A stretch of DNA of 64,000 nucleotides from Roseateles depolymerans. GTDB taxonomy: Bacteria > Pseudomonadota > Gammaproteobacteria > Burkholderiales > Burkholderiaceae_C. The stretch is from the NCBI GenBank assembly GCA_003241055.1, contig QFOD01000003.1:62001-126000 (forward strand). The letters run 5' to 3'. A model generated the notes under the pieces. That model made no database searches. It saw only the letters and a list, made by a program, of their open reading frames with translations, and was not told where the DNA came from. The translations under genes were made by a program, and so were the position numbers. How positions within the stretch are numbered: the stretch's first letter is position 1; every line of letters begins with the position of its first letter. Positions 17,157 to 23,925 of the stretch are shown in pieces.

Positions 17157-17570
17157 TCAGGCCGCGTTGTAAGGCTTCATCGAGTCCAGCGCGGTGCGCA
17201 CGCTGCCGTTGATGAAGCGCAGCGTGGCCTCGAATTTCACGGTGTTGTCCGCAAAGCTGGCGCGTTCGCGGTCCATGTCCACCCCGTTGCTGTCCAGGTT
17301 GGTCTGGGCCTGCAGTGCGTATTCCTTGTTCGACTCGGCCATCGCACCGGCCAGCGGCGCGATATGCCCGGCCTGCGTGGTGGTCATCCTGCCGGCGGTG
17401 GCGATCTCGCCCGTCGCTTCGCGCAGCGCCTTGGGGAAGTCGATGTCGCGTGCCTTGAAGCCGGGCGTGTCGGCATTGGCGATGTTGCTGGCCAGCACAC
17501 GCTGGCGCTCGGACCTCAGCTTCATGGCTTCGGCCTGAAAGTTCAGCGTGTCGGTGAGTCGGTTCAGCAT
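17157..17570 (-). CDS. flgB: Flagellar proximal rod protein FlgB
   Basis: The 137-residue product starts at the ATG at 17570 (MLNRLTDTLNFQAEAMKLRS), with RQRVLASNIANADTPGFKAR and DIDFPKALREA following, which is the FlgB signature. A longer upstream frame exists but adds residues foreign to the family. FlgB joins the rod to the MS-ring/FliE base. It is the first gene of the flgB-to-flgH run and diverges from flgA, the same arrangement as in enterobacteria. Confidence 0.96.
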   Translation of the reverse strand: MLNRLTDTLNFQAEAMKLRSERQRVLASNIANADTPGFKARDIDFPKALREATGEIATAGRMTTTQAGHIAPLAGAMAESNKEYALQAQTNLDSNGVDMDRERASFADNTVKFEATLRFINGSVRTALDSMKPYNAA

Positions 17571-17709
17571 CGGAGGCCCCTCAGGTGACAGCCGGGGCGG
17601 CTTGGCACAAATTGTCTGCACCGCCCCCTAAAACATGAGGGCGATTAACGGGGGCAAAGCGGTGCATTTCCTGGCTAGAGCGCCGGGCGGCCTGCCTAGA
17701 GTGGCGGTC
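17571..17709. promoter_or_regulatory. Divergent flgB/flgA control region
   Basis: This 139-base gap must supply promoters for the flgB operon (minus) and for flgA (plus). It contains a less GC-rich patch around 17601-17640, suitable for regulator binding. I could not assign a clear sigma-70, sigma-28 or sigma-54 promoter: a TGGCAC at 17603 has its GC partner two bases too far away for sigma-54. In related bacteria FlhDC drives this region, but I could not align its site. Confidence 0.4.
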
Positions 17710-18426
17710 ATGGCCTGCCTTCGTGCCCTTCTGCTTTGCGTCCTGCTTTGCGTCCTGCTGGGCGGGCTCCTGCCCGCCCGGGCGCAGACGGCGCCGCTGG
17801 ACCCGGCCGCGATCGAGCGGGTGCGCGCGCTCGCGGAGATGGCGGCCCGCGCGGCCGCCCCGCCGGATACCCGCGTGGTGGTGGAGGTGGGTTCGCCCGA
17901 CCCGCGGCTGCGCCTGGCGCCCTGCAGGGTGGTGCAGCCCTACCTGCCGCCCGGCCTGTCCGCCTGGGGGCGCAGCCGCATCGGCCTGCGCTGCGTGGAA
18001 GGTGCCGCGCGCTGGAATATCTCGCTGCCGGTGCGGGTTGCGGTCTACGGCCGTGCCCTGGTGGCGCGTGCGCCCCTGCCGGGTGGCACGGAAATCACTC
18101 AAGATCAGCTGGCCGTGGCCGAAATCGACATCGCGGGCCAGCCGGGCGCGGTGTTCACCGATCCGGCCCAGCTGCTCGGTCGCGTACTGGCCCGTCCGCT
18201 GGAAGCGGGTGACGCCGTACGCCAGCCGGCGCTGAAGGCGCGTCAGTGGTTTGCCGCCGGCGAGACCGTGCAGGTGCTGGTGTCCGGCAACGGATTTGCC
18301 GTCCAGTCCGAGGCCCAGGCGCTCGCGCCGGGCCTGGAAGGGCAGGAGGTCAAGGTGCGGTTCGAGAACGGCCGTGTGGCGGCCGGACGGGCCGTCGGCG
18401 AGCGTCGGGTGGAGCTTTTGCTGTGA
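17710..18426 (+). CDS. flgA: P-ring assembly chaperone FlgA
   Basis: FlgA is the periplasmic chaperone for P-ring (FlgI) assembly. I start it at the ATG at 17710, giving MACLRALLLCVLLCVLLGGL then LPARAQTAPLD, a clear signal peptide. Family phrases follow: VGSPDPRLRLAPC near residue 60, the SAF-like LVARAPLPGGTEITQDQLAV, and VQVLVSGNGFAVQSEAQALA with GRVAAGRAVGERRVELLL at the end. The product is 238 residues, a normal length. It diverges from flgB and lies 121 bases upstream of flgM. Confidence 0.94.
   Translation: MACLRALLLCVLLCVLLGGLLPARAQTAPLDPAAIERVRALAEMAARAAAPPDTRVVVEVGSPDPRLRLAPCRVVQPYLPPGLSAWGRSRIGLRCVEGAARWNISLPVRVAVYGRALVARAPLPGGTEITQDQLAVAEIDIAGQPGAVFTDPAQLLGRVLARPLEAGDAVRQPALKARQWFAAGETVQVLVSGNGFAVQSEAQALAPGLEGQEVKVRFENGRVAAGRAVGERRVELLL
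17731..17754 (+). repeat. 12-base tandem duplication in the flgA signal-peptide coding region
   Basis: CTGCTTTGCGTC is repeated exactly twice, back to back, giving LLCVLLCV in the hydrophobic core of the FlgA signal peptide. The duplication keeps the frame and lengthens the hydrophobic stretch by four residues. It is probably a slippage product. Confidence 0.9.
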
Positions 18427-18468
18427 GCTATCCGCGACGAAAGCCGGGAAAAACCCCCTATTTCGGGT

Positions 18469-18495
18469 TCAAGTTGCCCGGTGGCAGGCCGATAC
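18469..18495 (+). promoter_or_regulatory. Sigma-28 (FliA) promoter of flgMN
   Basis: TCAAGTTG, then exactly 11 bases, then GCCGATAC matches the FliA consensus (TAAAGTTT-N11-GCCGATAA) in spacing and in 13 of 16 positions. It ends 52 bases before the flgM start. This gives flgM and flgN a late, FliA-dependent promoter separate from flgA, matching the known feedback of FlgM on FliA. Confidence 0.88.
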
Positions 18496-18547
18496 AGCTG
18501 GAAACTCTCATACTTGGAATGCCCCGCTCCGCAGCTTGGAGAACCCC

Positions 18548-18868
18548 ATGAAGATCGGTAACAGCCCAGACGCCAGCGTCAGCCCGCCCAAGGCTGACTC
18601 GGCCGCCGGCCGCAAGGCGGAGGCGCCGGTCAAGGCCGTCACCACGGCGGCGGCACAGCCTTCGGCCAGCGCCCAGGTGGCGATTTCCAGCGCCGCCGCC
18701 CAGCTGGCCACCGGCCAGGTGGAGGACGGCAGCTTCGACGCCGCCAAGGTTGAACGCATCTCCCGCGCCATCAGCGAGGGGAAGTTCACAATCAATGCCA
18801 ACGCCATCGCCGACAAGCTGGTCGCGAATGCGCAAGAATTGCTGAGTGCACGCAACAACAAGCACTGA
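18548..18868 (+). CDS. flgM: Anti-sigma-28 factor FlgM
   Basis: FlgM binds and blocks FliA until the hook is finished, then leaves the cell through the flagellar export gate. The 106-residue product starts MKIGNSPDASVSPPKADSAA, a disordered N-terminus rich in Ala, Ser and Pro. The FliA-binding C-terminal half includes DGSFDAAKVERISRAISEGK then FTINANAIADKLVANAQELL. A GGAG precedes the ATG by seven bases. A FliA promoter lies just upstream, and flgN follows after four bases. Confidence 0.94.
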   Translation: MKIGNSPDASVSPPKADSAAGRKAEAPVKAVTTAAAQPSASAQVAISSAAAQLATGQVEDGSFDAAKVERISRAISEGKFTINANAIADKLVANAQELLSARNNKH

Positions 18869-18872
18869 CACC

Positions 18873-19262
18873 ATGACGTCCGCCCCGGTCAATATGCTGA
18901 GCGCCGAACTTGAGCAGCCCCTGCTGGCGGTGGAAGCCTGCCTGAAGCAGCTGGGCGACGCGCTCGCCAGCCGCGATCCCGCCGCCATCGAGCAGCACGC
19001 GGCCGACCTGCACCAGCTGCTGGCCCGCGCCGTGCAGGCCTTCGGCGAGGCGGCCCGGCAGGGCAGCCTGCCGTCTGCGCTGCGCCACCGTTTGGTGCGT
19101 GCCGGTGGCCTGCTGGCTGCCCAGCGTGAGACGCTGGCGCGTGGCAACGCCTCGCTGGATCGTGCGCTGGAGGTGCTGATCCCCAGCGAGCCCACCGGGC
19201 TGTACGGTGCTGGCGGCAAGCCCGAGCGCCGCGGCCTGGGCAGCAGCAGCTTCCAGGCCTGA
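18873..19262 (+). CDS. flgN: Flagellar export chaperone FlgN
   Basis: FlgN is the cytoplasmic chaperone for FlgK and FlgL, both encoded in this window. The 129-residue product is mostly helical: LSAELEQPLLAVEACLKQLG, then HAADLHQLLARAVQAFGEAA and RAGGLLAAQRETLARGNASL. The C-terminus (YGAGGKPERRGLGSSSFQA) resembles FlgN family tails. I start it at the ATG at 18873, four bases after the flgM stop. The assignment rests on size, helical pattern and position behind flgM. Confidence 0.88.
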   Translation: MTSAPVNMLSAELEQPLLAVEACLKQLGDALASRDPAAIEQHAADLHQLLARAVQAFGEAARQGSLPSALRHRLVRAGGLLAAQRETLARGNASLDRALEVLIPSEPTGLYGAGGKPERRGLGSSSFQA

Positions 19263-19282
19263 GCCGCCTGACCCCACCAGCC

Positions 19283-19302
19283 AAGCCACCTTCGGGTGGC
19301 TT
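19283..19302 (+). terminator. Hairpin terminator after flgN
   Basis: AAGCCACC and GGTGGCTT form an 8-base stem closed by a stable TTCG tetraloop, 21 bases after the flgN stop. Only a weak T-rich stretch follows (GATCGTTTCT). It sits between convergent genes (flgN and DUF1841) and, being symmetrical, may serve both strands. Confidence 0.8.
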
Positions 19303-19324
19303 GATCGTTTCTGGGGTGCTGCGC

Positions 19325-19756
19325 TCAGCGGGTGGCGGCCTGGCGGACCTTGTCCAGGTAGGTGTGGCCGTCCGGCGGCAGGCCGCTGCGCTGCGAGGCC
19401 CAGATCATCTCGCCCAGAGCGTCCATGGCCACGTGGTGGGCCTCGTGGCGCGAGTTGCGCCGCGCGGCCAGCAGGTCGATGGCCTGGCGTATGCCCGAGG
19501 GCTGGTCGATCGCGTGCTGCTCGGTGATCGTCAGATGCATGGAGAGATGGAGGAAGGGGTTGGTGCGCCCTTCCTCCACCGTGTAGACCTTCTCCAGGGC
19601 CTGCGCCTCGTCGGCCAGCTCCTCGTGGTACTCCGGGTGCTCGGCGATCCAGTCGGCCGCCAGCGCCTCCATCGGGATCAGCGGGGCGCCGTCGCGCCAC
19701 TTGCGGTAGGTGGCGCAGAAGAATCGGCGGACTTCGAGCTGGGACGGCGCAAACAT
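19325..19756 (-). CDS. DUF1841 family protein
   Basis: The 143-residue cytoplasmic protein starts MFAPSQLEVRRFFCATYRKW and contains HPEYHEELADEAQALEKVYT, NPFLHLSMHLTITEQHAIDQ and RHEAHHVAMDALGEMIWASQ, which fit the DUF1841 family of betaproteobacteria. The function is unknown. The conserved histidines could bind metal, which is inference. Its first 79 bases overlap the 3' end of the upstream PEP-CTERM gene in another frame. It converges with flgN. Confidence 0.85.
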   Translation of the reverse strand: MFAPSQLEVRRFFCATYRKWRDGAPLIPMEALAADWIAEHPEYHEELADEAQALEKVYTVEEGRTNPFLHLSMHLTITEQHAIDQPSGIRQAIDLLAARRNSRHEAHHVAMDALGEMIWASQRSGLPPDGHTYLDKVRQAATR

Positions 19757-20613
19757 GGGTGCGATTGTCGCCGCAGGCCCAAACCCAGCAGGCCGACGGC
19801 CAGCAGTGCCCACGTGCCCGGTTCGGGTACGGGCGTGGCGAAGTCGTAGCCGCTGGCGCCGATGGTGTTGAGCCCGGCCACCGAGGGAACGAGCTGGTAG
19901 CCCGCCGAATGCCCGAAGTCCGCCCAGGCCTCCCGACCGAGCCGGGCGGCATCGCTGACCGAGGCGCCCACGGCCAGCATGCCACTGAGCGAGAGGGTGC
20001 GGCCGACGAAGGTGTCCAGCGTCAGGCTGAACAGCCCCGTCGTGTCCCGGCTGGCGTCCCAGCTCTTGTTGACCTCGGCGAAGCTGCTCATGTCGCGCAG
20101 CCTCACCTCGGCCATCCCATAGGCGGTCAGGAAGCCGCCGCTCTCGAAACTGGGGTTGGACAGCGTGCCGGCGATGCTGAAGTTCACCGTGTAGCTGACC
20201 GGGGTACCCAGCGCCAGGCCGGCACCGCTGACGGCGATGCTGTCGAAGAAGCGCCCTTCCACCGTGGCGTTGCTGTAGCCCTGCACCACGCGGTGACCGG
20301 TGGTGTCGCAGCAATAGGGAAAGCTGGCCTCGGCATAGGCACGCAGCAGGCCCATGCGACCCTCGAAATGGGCGATGGCACTGCCGCCGCTGAGGGCGGA
20401 GCTTGCATCCAGCACCTGCAGCTGGCGGATGAGCGGGTCGTCCATCAGGTTCAGCGTCGGGGCGTGGCTGTCAACGCCAGACACCGGGTAGAACGCCGTG
20501 GTGTTGACCAGCAGGTTGGCGGTGAGCTGGCTGTCGACCGCGGCAGCCGGCAGGCTGGTGGCCCACAGCAGGGCGGCGCTCAGCCCGGCCGTGAGGGTGC
20601 GGGCGGCGCTCAT
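19678..20613 (-). CDS. PEP-CTERM sorting domain exported protein with C-terminal extension
   Basis: The 311-residue product has a signal peptide (ARTLTAGLSAALLWATSLPAAA) and a beta-rich body. The PEP-CTERM signal is at about residues 262-285 (PVPEPGTWALLAVGLLGLGL then RRQ). PEP-CTERM proteins are recognised by exosortase and usually end directly after the basic cluster. Here the frame continues another 28 or so residues and overlaps the DUF1841 gene by 79 bases. The start overlaps the previous PEP-CTERM gene by four bases (ATGA), so the two are coupled. The exosortase gene is not in the window. The function of the body is unknown. Confidence 0.85.
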   Translation of the reverse strand: MSAARTLTAGLSAALLWATSLPAAAVDSQLTANLLVNTTAFYPVSGVDSHAPTLNLMDDPLIRQLQVLDASSALSGGSAIAHFEGRMGLLRAYAEASFPYCCDTTGHRVVQGYSNATVEGRFFDSIAVSGAGLALGTPVSYTVNFSIAGTLSNPSFESGGFLTAYGMAEVRLRDMSSFAEVNKSWDASRDTTGLFSLTLDTFVGRTLSLSGMLAVGASVSDAARLGREAWADFGHSAGYQLVPSVAGLNTIGASGYDFATPVPEPGTWALLAVGLLGLGLRRQSHPCLRRPSSKSADSSAPPTASGATAPR

Positions 20614-21248
20614 GCGGTCCTCCGCACGCGGCGCAGCACCAGCAGGCCGCCGGCCAGCATCAGCCCCAGCCCGCCGGGCTCGGGCACCGCCGTCACCTCC
20701 ACCCGCAGGCCGGTGGGGCTGAGCGTGCTGAGGGTGTCGAAGGCCAGCAGGTTGTCGCCGGCCACGAAGCCGCTGCTGATGCTGAAGGATTGCCAGGTGT
20801 CTGCCTGCGCGACCGGGATGCCGGCCACCTGCACACCGTTGAGCCAGATGCGCAGGCCGCTGTCGTCGGCGGCCCAGCGGCCATTCAGCTGCACCTGGCC
20901 CTCGAAGCCGGCCTGCACCTGGAAGTGGGTTTCGTAGCGCAGGGCGTCGGTGATGCCGGGTTGGTCCTCGAAGCCGGTGCCGGGCACGGGGTTGATCCAG
21001 CTGCTGATCGGCGTGTCGGCCACCCAGGCGCTGGTGTCTATCGGTGAGCCGTCACCGGCGCGCGAGGCGTAGGCCGTGCCGAATACCGGATTGCCGACGA
21101 TGAGGTAGTGCGGGTCCGGCGCGTAGCCGGCCAGCGGCTGACCGGCGGCGTCGACACCAGTGTTGAAGAGGCCGGTCACGAACGGGGTCTGGGCCCAGGC
21201 CGGCCCGGCGAGGGCGGCACAGAGCAGCAGGATGGGTCTTGTCAGCAT
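20610..21248 (-). CDS. PEP-CTERM sorting domain exported protein
   Basis: The 212-residue product starts at the ATG at 21248, with a GGGAG just upstream, giving MLTRPILLLCAALAGPAWAQ as signal peptide. The body resembles a jelly-roll binding domain (LNGRWAADDSGLRIWLNGVQ, FVAGDNLLAFDTLSTLSPTG). The PEP-CTERM motif is VPEPGGLGLMLAGGLLVLRR then VRRTA at the end. It is probably cell-surface or exopolysaccharide associated. It follows the serine/threonine kinase gene with an 89-base gap and is coupled to the next PEP-CTERM gene. Confidence 0.88.
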   Translation of the reverse strand: MLTRPILLLCAALAGPAWAQTPFVTGLFNTGVDAAGQPLAGYAPDPHYLIVGNPVFGTAYASRAGDGSPIDTSAWVADTPISSWINPVPGTGFEDQPGITDALRYETHFQVQAGFEGQVQLNGRWAADDSGLRIWLNGVQVAGIPVAQADTWQSFSISSGFVAGDNLLAFDTLSTLSPTGLRVEVTAVPEPGGLGLMLAGGLLVLRRVRRTA

Positions 21249-21337
21249 GAGGTCTCCCTGGATGGACGGGCCAATGGCGGCACCATCTCCACACACGGTA
21301 GACAGCTGCGAAAGCGGCCACCGTGGCTGACGCTGAT

Positions 21338-23353
21338 TCAGGGGACGCGAGTGCAGCCGGTCAGCCCGGCTTCGGCAGCCAGCGTCTCGGCGGCCGCGGG
21401 ATCGCTCGTGCAGCGCCGGGCGATCAGGGCCGTCAGCGCCGCGCGCACGAATGGCGCGCGCAGGCCGACGCTGTGGCGCAGCAGGCCCAGTGCGGCCTCG
21501 TCGTCAGCGGCCGCGCCGGGCTGACCCAGGCGGCTGCGCAGCTGGGCCCGCTGCAGCAGCTGACGGGCATGGTCGCTGGCGATGTAGGGCTGGGCCTGGG
21601 GCACGCGCAGCAGCGCCTCGTCGACCGCCTGCAGCGCGGCCGGCAGCCGGGCCTGCTGCTCCAGCAGTTCGCTCAATGCCAGCCAGGTGGCGGCGTGGCC
21701 GCTGTCCTGCGGTGCATCGGCGGCATAGCGGGCCAGGGCGGCGCGCAGCAGTGCTTCGCGCTCGGCGGGATCGGCGCCCTGCAGGCGCCGCTGGTCGTGG
21801 CGCGCCAGCAGCCATTCGGCGCGCTGCAGGCCGTGGGCGGGCAGTTCGGCATCGAGCTCGTCCAGCAACGCCTGGGCGGCGGCGGTGTCGCGTTCGGCCA
21901 GCAACGGCCAGATCAGCGCCAGCCCGGCGGCCAGGGTCGCAGGTGCGCGCGGCCCCAGCTGGTGCAGCAGCAGCTCGCGCCGACGCTGGCCCAGCGCGCG
22001 GCTGCGGCCGGCATCGCCCAGGTAGTCGTGCAGCGTGGCGGTGATGCGCAGCAGCTCGTCGGCGGTGGCGGGGTCTTCAGGCAGGTGCCGCTCGATCTCC
22101 GCCGAGCGGGCGTCCAGCAGGCGGCGCAGCGCGGCGGCTGGCTGGTCGGCGTCCGCCGCCCGGCGGTCCAGCGTCTTGAACAGATCCAGCAGGTAGGCGG
22201 AGGCAGCCTCGGCGCGGCGTGCCTCGCGACGTGCCAGCTGGCCTTGCCACAGGGCGGCGCCCAGCCCCAGCAGCAGCGCCAGCACGGCCAGCAGCGGCAG
22301 GCGCTGGCGGCGCAGCAGGCAGCGCAGGTGGTAGAGGCGGCCGGGCCAGGCGTTGGCGGGCCAGGCCCGCACCGGGCGATGGTCCAGCACGCGGTGGATG
22401 TCCTGGGCCAGTGCGTCCACATCGGCGTAGCGGTGCTCCGGCGCCTCGGCGCTGGCGCGCTCGATCACGCGCTCCAGGGCGCGGCCGGCCAGGCTGCGGC
22501 GATCCGAGGGCGGCACCAGGCGGGCCAGCACCTGGCCCAGGCCGTAGACGTCGGTCGCCACGCTCAGTCGCGCGCCGAGGCGTTGCTCAGGCGCGGCACT
22601 GGCCGGGGTGAAGGCATGCGGGCCCTCGTGATCCAGCAGCCGGGCGATGCCGAAGTCCAGCAGCTTCACCTGGCGGTCGGCGTCAACGAGGATATTGGCG
22701 GGCTTGAGGTCGGCATGCAGGATGAGCCGGCCATGGGCATGGCGGACGGCGTCCAGCACCTGCAGGAAGACGATCAGCCGGCTGCGCAGCGGCAGGCCCG
22801 CCAACGCCCGGTCTATGGGCTCGCCGCCCACCCACTCCAGCGCCAGCCAGGGCTGCGGGCCCTGCGGCGTGGCCTGGGTGCCTGCGTCATACAGCCGGGC
22901 AATGTGCGGATGTTCCAGCGCGAGCAGCAGCCCGCGCTCCTCGTCCAGGCGTGCGCTCAGGCGTCTGCCGTGCAGCGGCAGCTTGATGGCGACACGCCGG
23001 CCCTGCAGTGCGCCCTCCACCTGTTCGGCGCCCCAGACCTCGGCCATGCCGCCACGGCCCAGCGGCACCATCAGGCGGTACGGCCCGAGGCACTGTCCGG
23101 GCGCGGCAGCCGGCGGGCGGGCGGCTTCGTCGAGCGCGGCTTCCAGTGGGCCGCCCAGCGTGCCCAGCCCGCCATCAGCGGCGTGGGCGGCCAGCAGGGC
23201 GCGCACATGGTGGGCCACCCGAGGGGGCAGGTCTTGCAGCCGCGCGGCCATGGCGCCGTCGACGTCCGCGCCGGCGTCGGCCGCAGCGTCCAGGCAGGCA
23301 TCGAAGGCCGCGGACACCTGCGGCCACAGCTCGGGCGGGATAGGCTCAGCCAT
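21338..23353 (-). CDS. Membrane-anchored serine/threonine protein kinase with C-terminal repeat region (module 1)
   Basis: The 671-residue product has a Hanks-type kinase domain at about residues 90-330. The glycine loop is LGRGGMAEVWG (98-108), the ATP lysine is Lys124 (VAIK), the catalytic loop HADLKPAN is at 213-220, DFG at 233-235 and APE at 254-256. The usual HRD arginine is Ala here, with Asp kept. One membrane helix lies at 353-369 (LPLLAVLALLLGLGAAL). The rest is an Ala/Leu-rich helical, TPR-like region that should be extracytoplasmic. It overlaps the upstream ECF sigma gene by eight bases and precedes two PEP-CTERM genes. Confidence 0.9.
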   Translation of the reverse strand: MAEPIPPELWPQVSAAFDACLDAAADAGADVDGAMAARLQDLPPRVAHHVRALLAAHAADGGLGTLGGPLEAALDEAARPPAAAPGQCLGPYRLMVPLGRGGMAEVWGAEQVEGALQGRRVAIKLPLHGRRLSARLDEERGLLLALEHPHIARLYDAGTQATPQGPQPWLALEWVGGEPIDRALAGLPLRSRLIVFLQVLDAVRHAHGRLILHADLKPANILVDADRQVKLLDFGIARLLDHEGPHAFTPASAAPEQRLGARLSVATDVYGLGQVLARLVPPSDRRSLAGRALERVIERASAEAPEHRYADVDALAQDIHRVLDHRPVRAWPANAWPGRLYHLRCLLRRQRLPLLAVLALLLGLGAALWQGQLARREARRAEAASAYLLDLFKTLDRRAADADQPAAALRRLLDARSAEIERHLPEDPATADELLRITATLHDYLGDAGRSRALGQRRRELLLHQLGPRAPATLAAGLALIWPLLAERDTAAAQALLDELDAELPAHGLQRAEWLLARHDQRRLQGADPAEREALLRAALARYAADAPQDSGHAATWLALSELLEQQARLPAALQAVDEALLRVPQAQPYIASDHARQLLQRAQLRSRLGQPGAAADDEAALGLLRHSVGLRAPFVRAALTALIARRCTSDPAAAETLAAEAGLTGCTRVP

Positions 23354-23906
23354 CGAGATGCAGCAGCAAGAACGCCCGTGCCTTGCTCCAGTGCCGGCGC
23401 AGCGTGCGTTCGCTCAGGCCCAGCGCGGTGGCCACCTCCGGCTCGGTGTAGCCGCCGAAGAAGCGCAGCTCCACCAGTGCCGCCAGCGCAGGCTCGAGTC
23501 GCTGCAGGCTCTGCAGCGCATCGTCCAGCGCCAGCAGGCGGGTTTCGTCAGCGGGTTGGGCGGCCTCCACGCAGGCGGTGTCCCAGCTCAGCGCGGGCTG
23601 GTCGCCGCCCCGGCGGGCGGCTTGGCGGTGGCGCAGGTGGTCGATGACGAGGTGGCGCATCACCTTGCTGGCCAGCGCGTAGAAATGCTGCCGGCTGTGC
23701 AGCGGCGCCATGCCGGGCTGGCATAGCCGCAGATAGCCTTCGTGCAGCAGCTCTTCGGTAGCGAGCGTGTGGGAGCCGCCTCGCAGCCGCGCATGCGCGA
23801 TACGCCGCAACTCCGGGTAGATCACCGGCCAGACCGCCTCGGCCGCCGCTGCATCGCCCGCGTGGGCGGCCTGCAGCAGGGCGGTGAGGTCGGCCGGTGC
23901 GCTCAT
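23346..23906 (-). CDS. ECF sigma factor paired with kinase (module 1)
   Basis: The 186-residue sigma-70 family factor contains region 2 (WPVIYPELRRIAHARLRGGS, ATEELLHEGYLRLCQ, FYALASKVMRHLVIDHLRHR) and region 4 (LAALVELRFFGGYTEPEVAT, ALGLSERTLRRHWSKARAFL). It belongs to the type that accompanies serine/threonine kinase genes in proteobacteria and planctomycetes. No zinc anti-sigma gene is adjacent, so the overlapping kinase is the likely controller; that is inferred from gene pairing. It lies 19 bases downstream of kefC on the same strand. Confidence 0.92.
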   Translation of the reverse strand: MSAPADLTALLQAAHAGDAAAAEAVWPVIYPELRRIAHARLRGGSHTLATEELLHEGYLRLCQPGMAPLHSRQHFYALASKVMRHLVIDHLRHRQAARRGGDQPALSWDTACVEAAQPADETRLLALDDALQSLQRLEPALAALVELRFFGGYTEPEVATALGLSERTLRRHWSKARAFLLLHLDG

Positions 23907-23925
23907 GCCCGCCGTCTCGCTGGCC

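Noticed and set aside
17603..17620. Possible sigma-54 promoter (TGGCAC followed by TGCA) between flgB and flgA
   Set aside because: The distance between GG and GC is two bases too long for sigma-54.
17630..17655. Possible FliA promoter (CTAAAA and GCGATTAA) upstream of flgA
   Set aside because: The elements are separated by about 7 bases where 15 are needed between TAAA and GCCGATAA.
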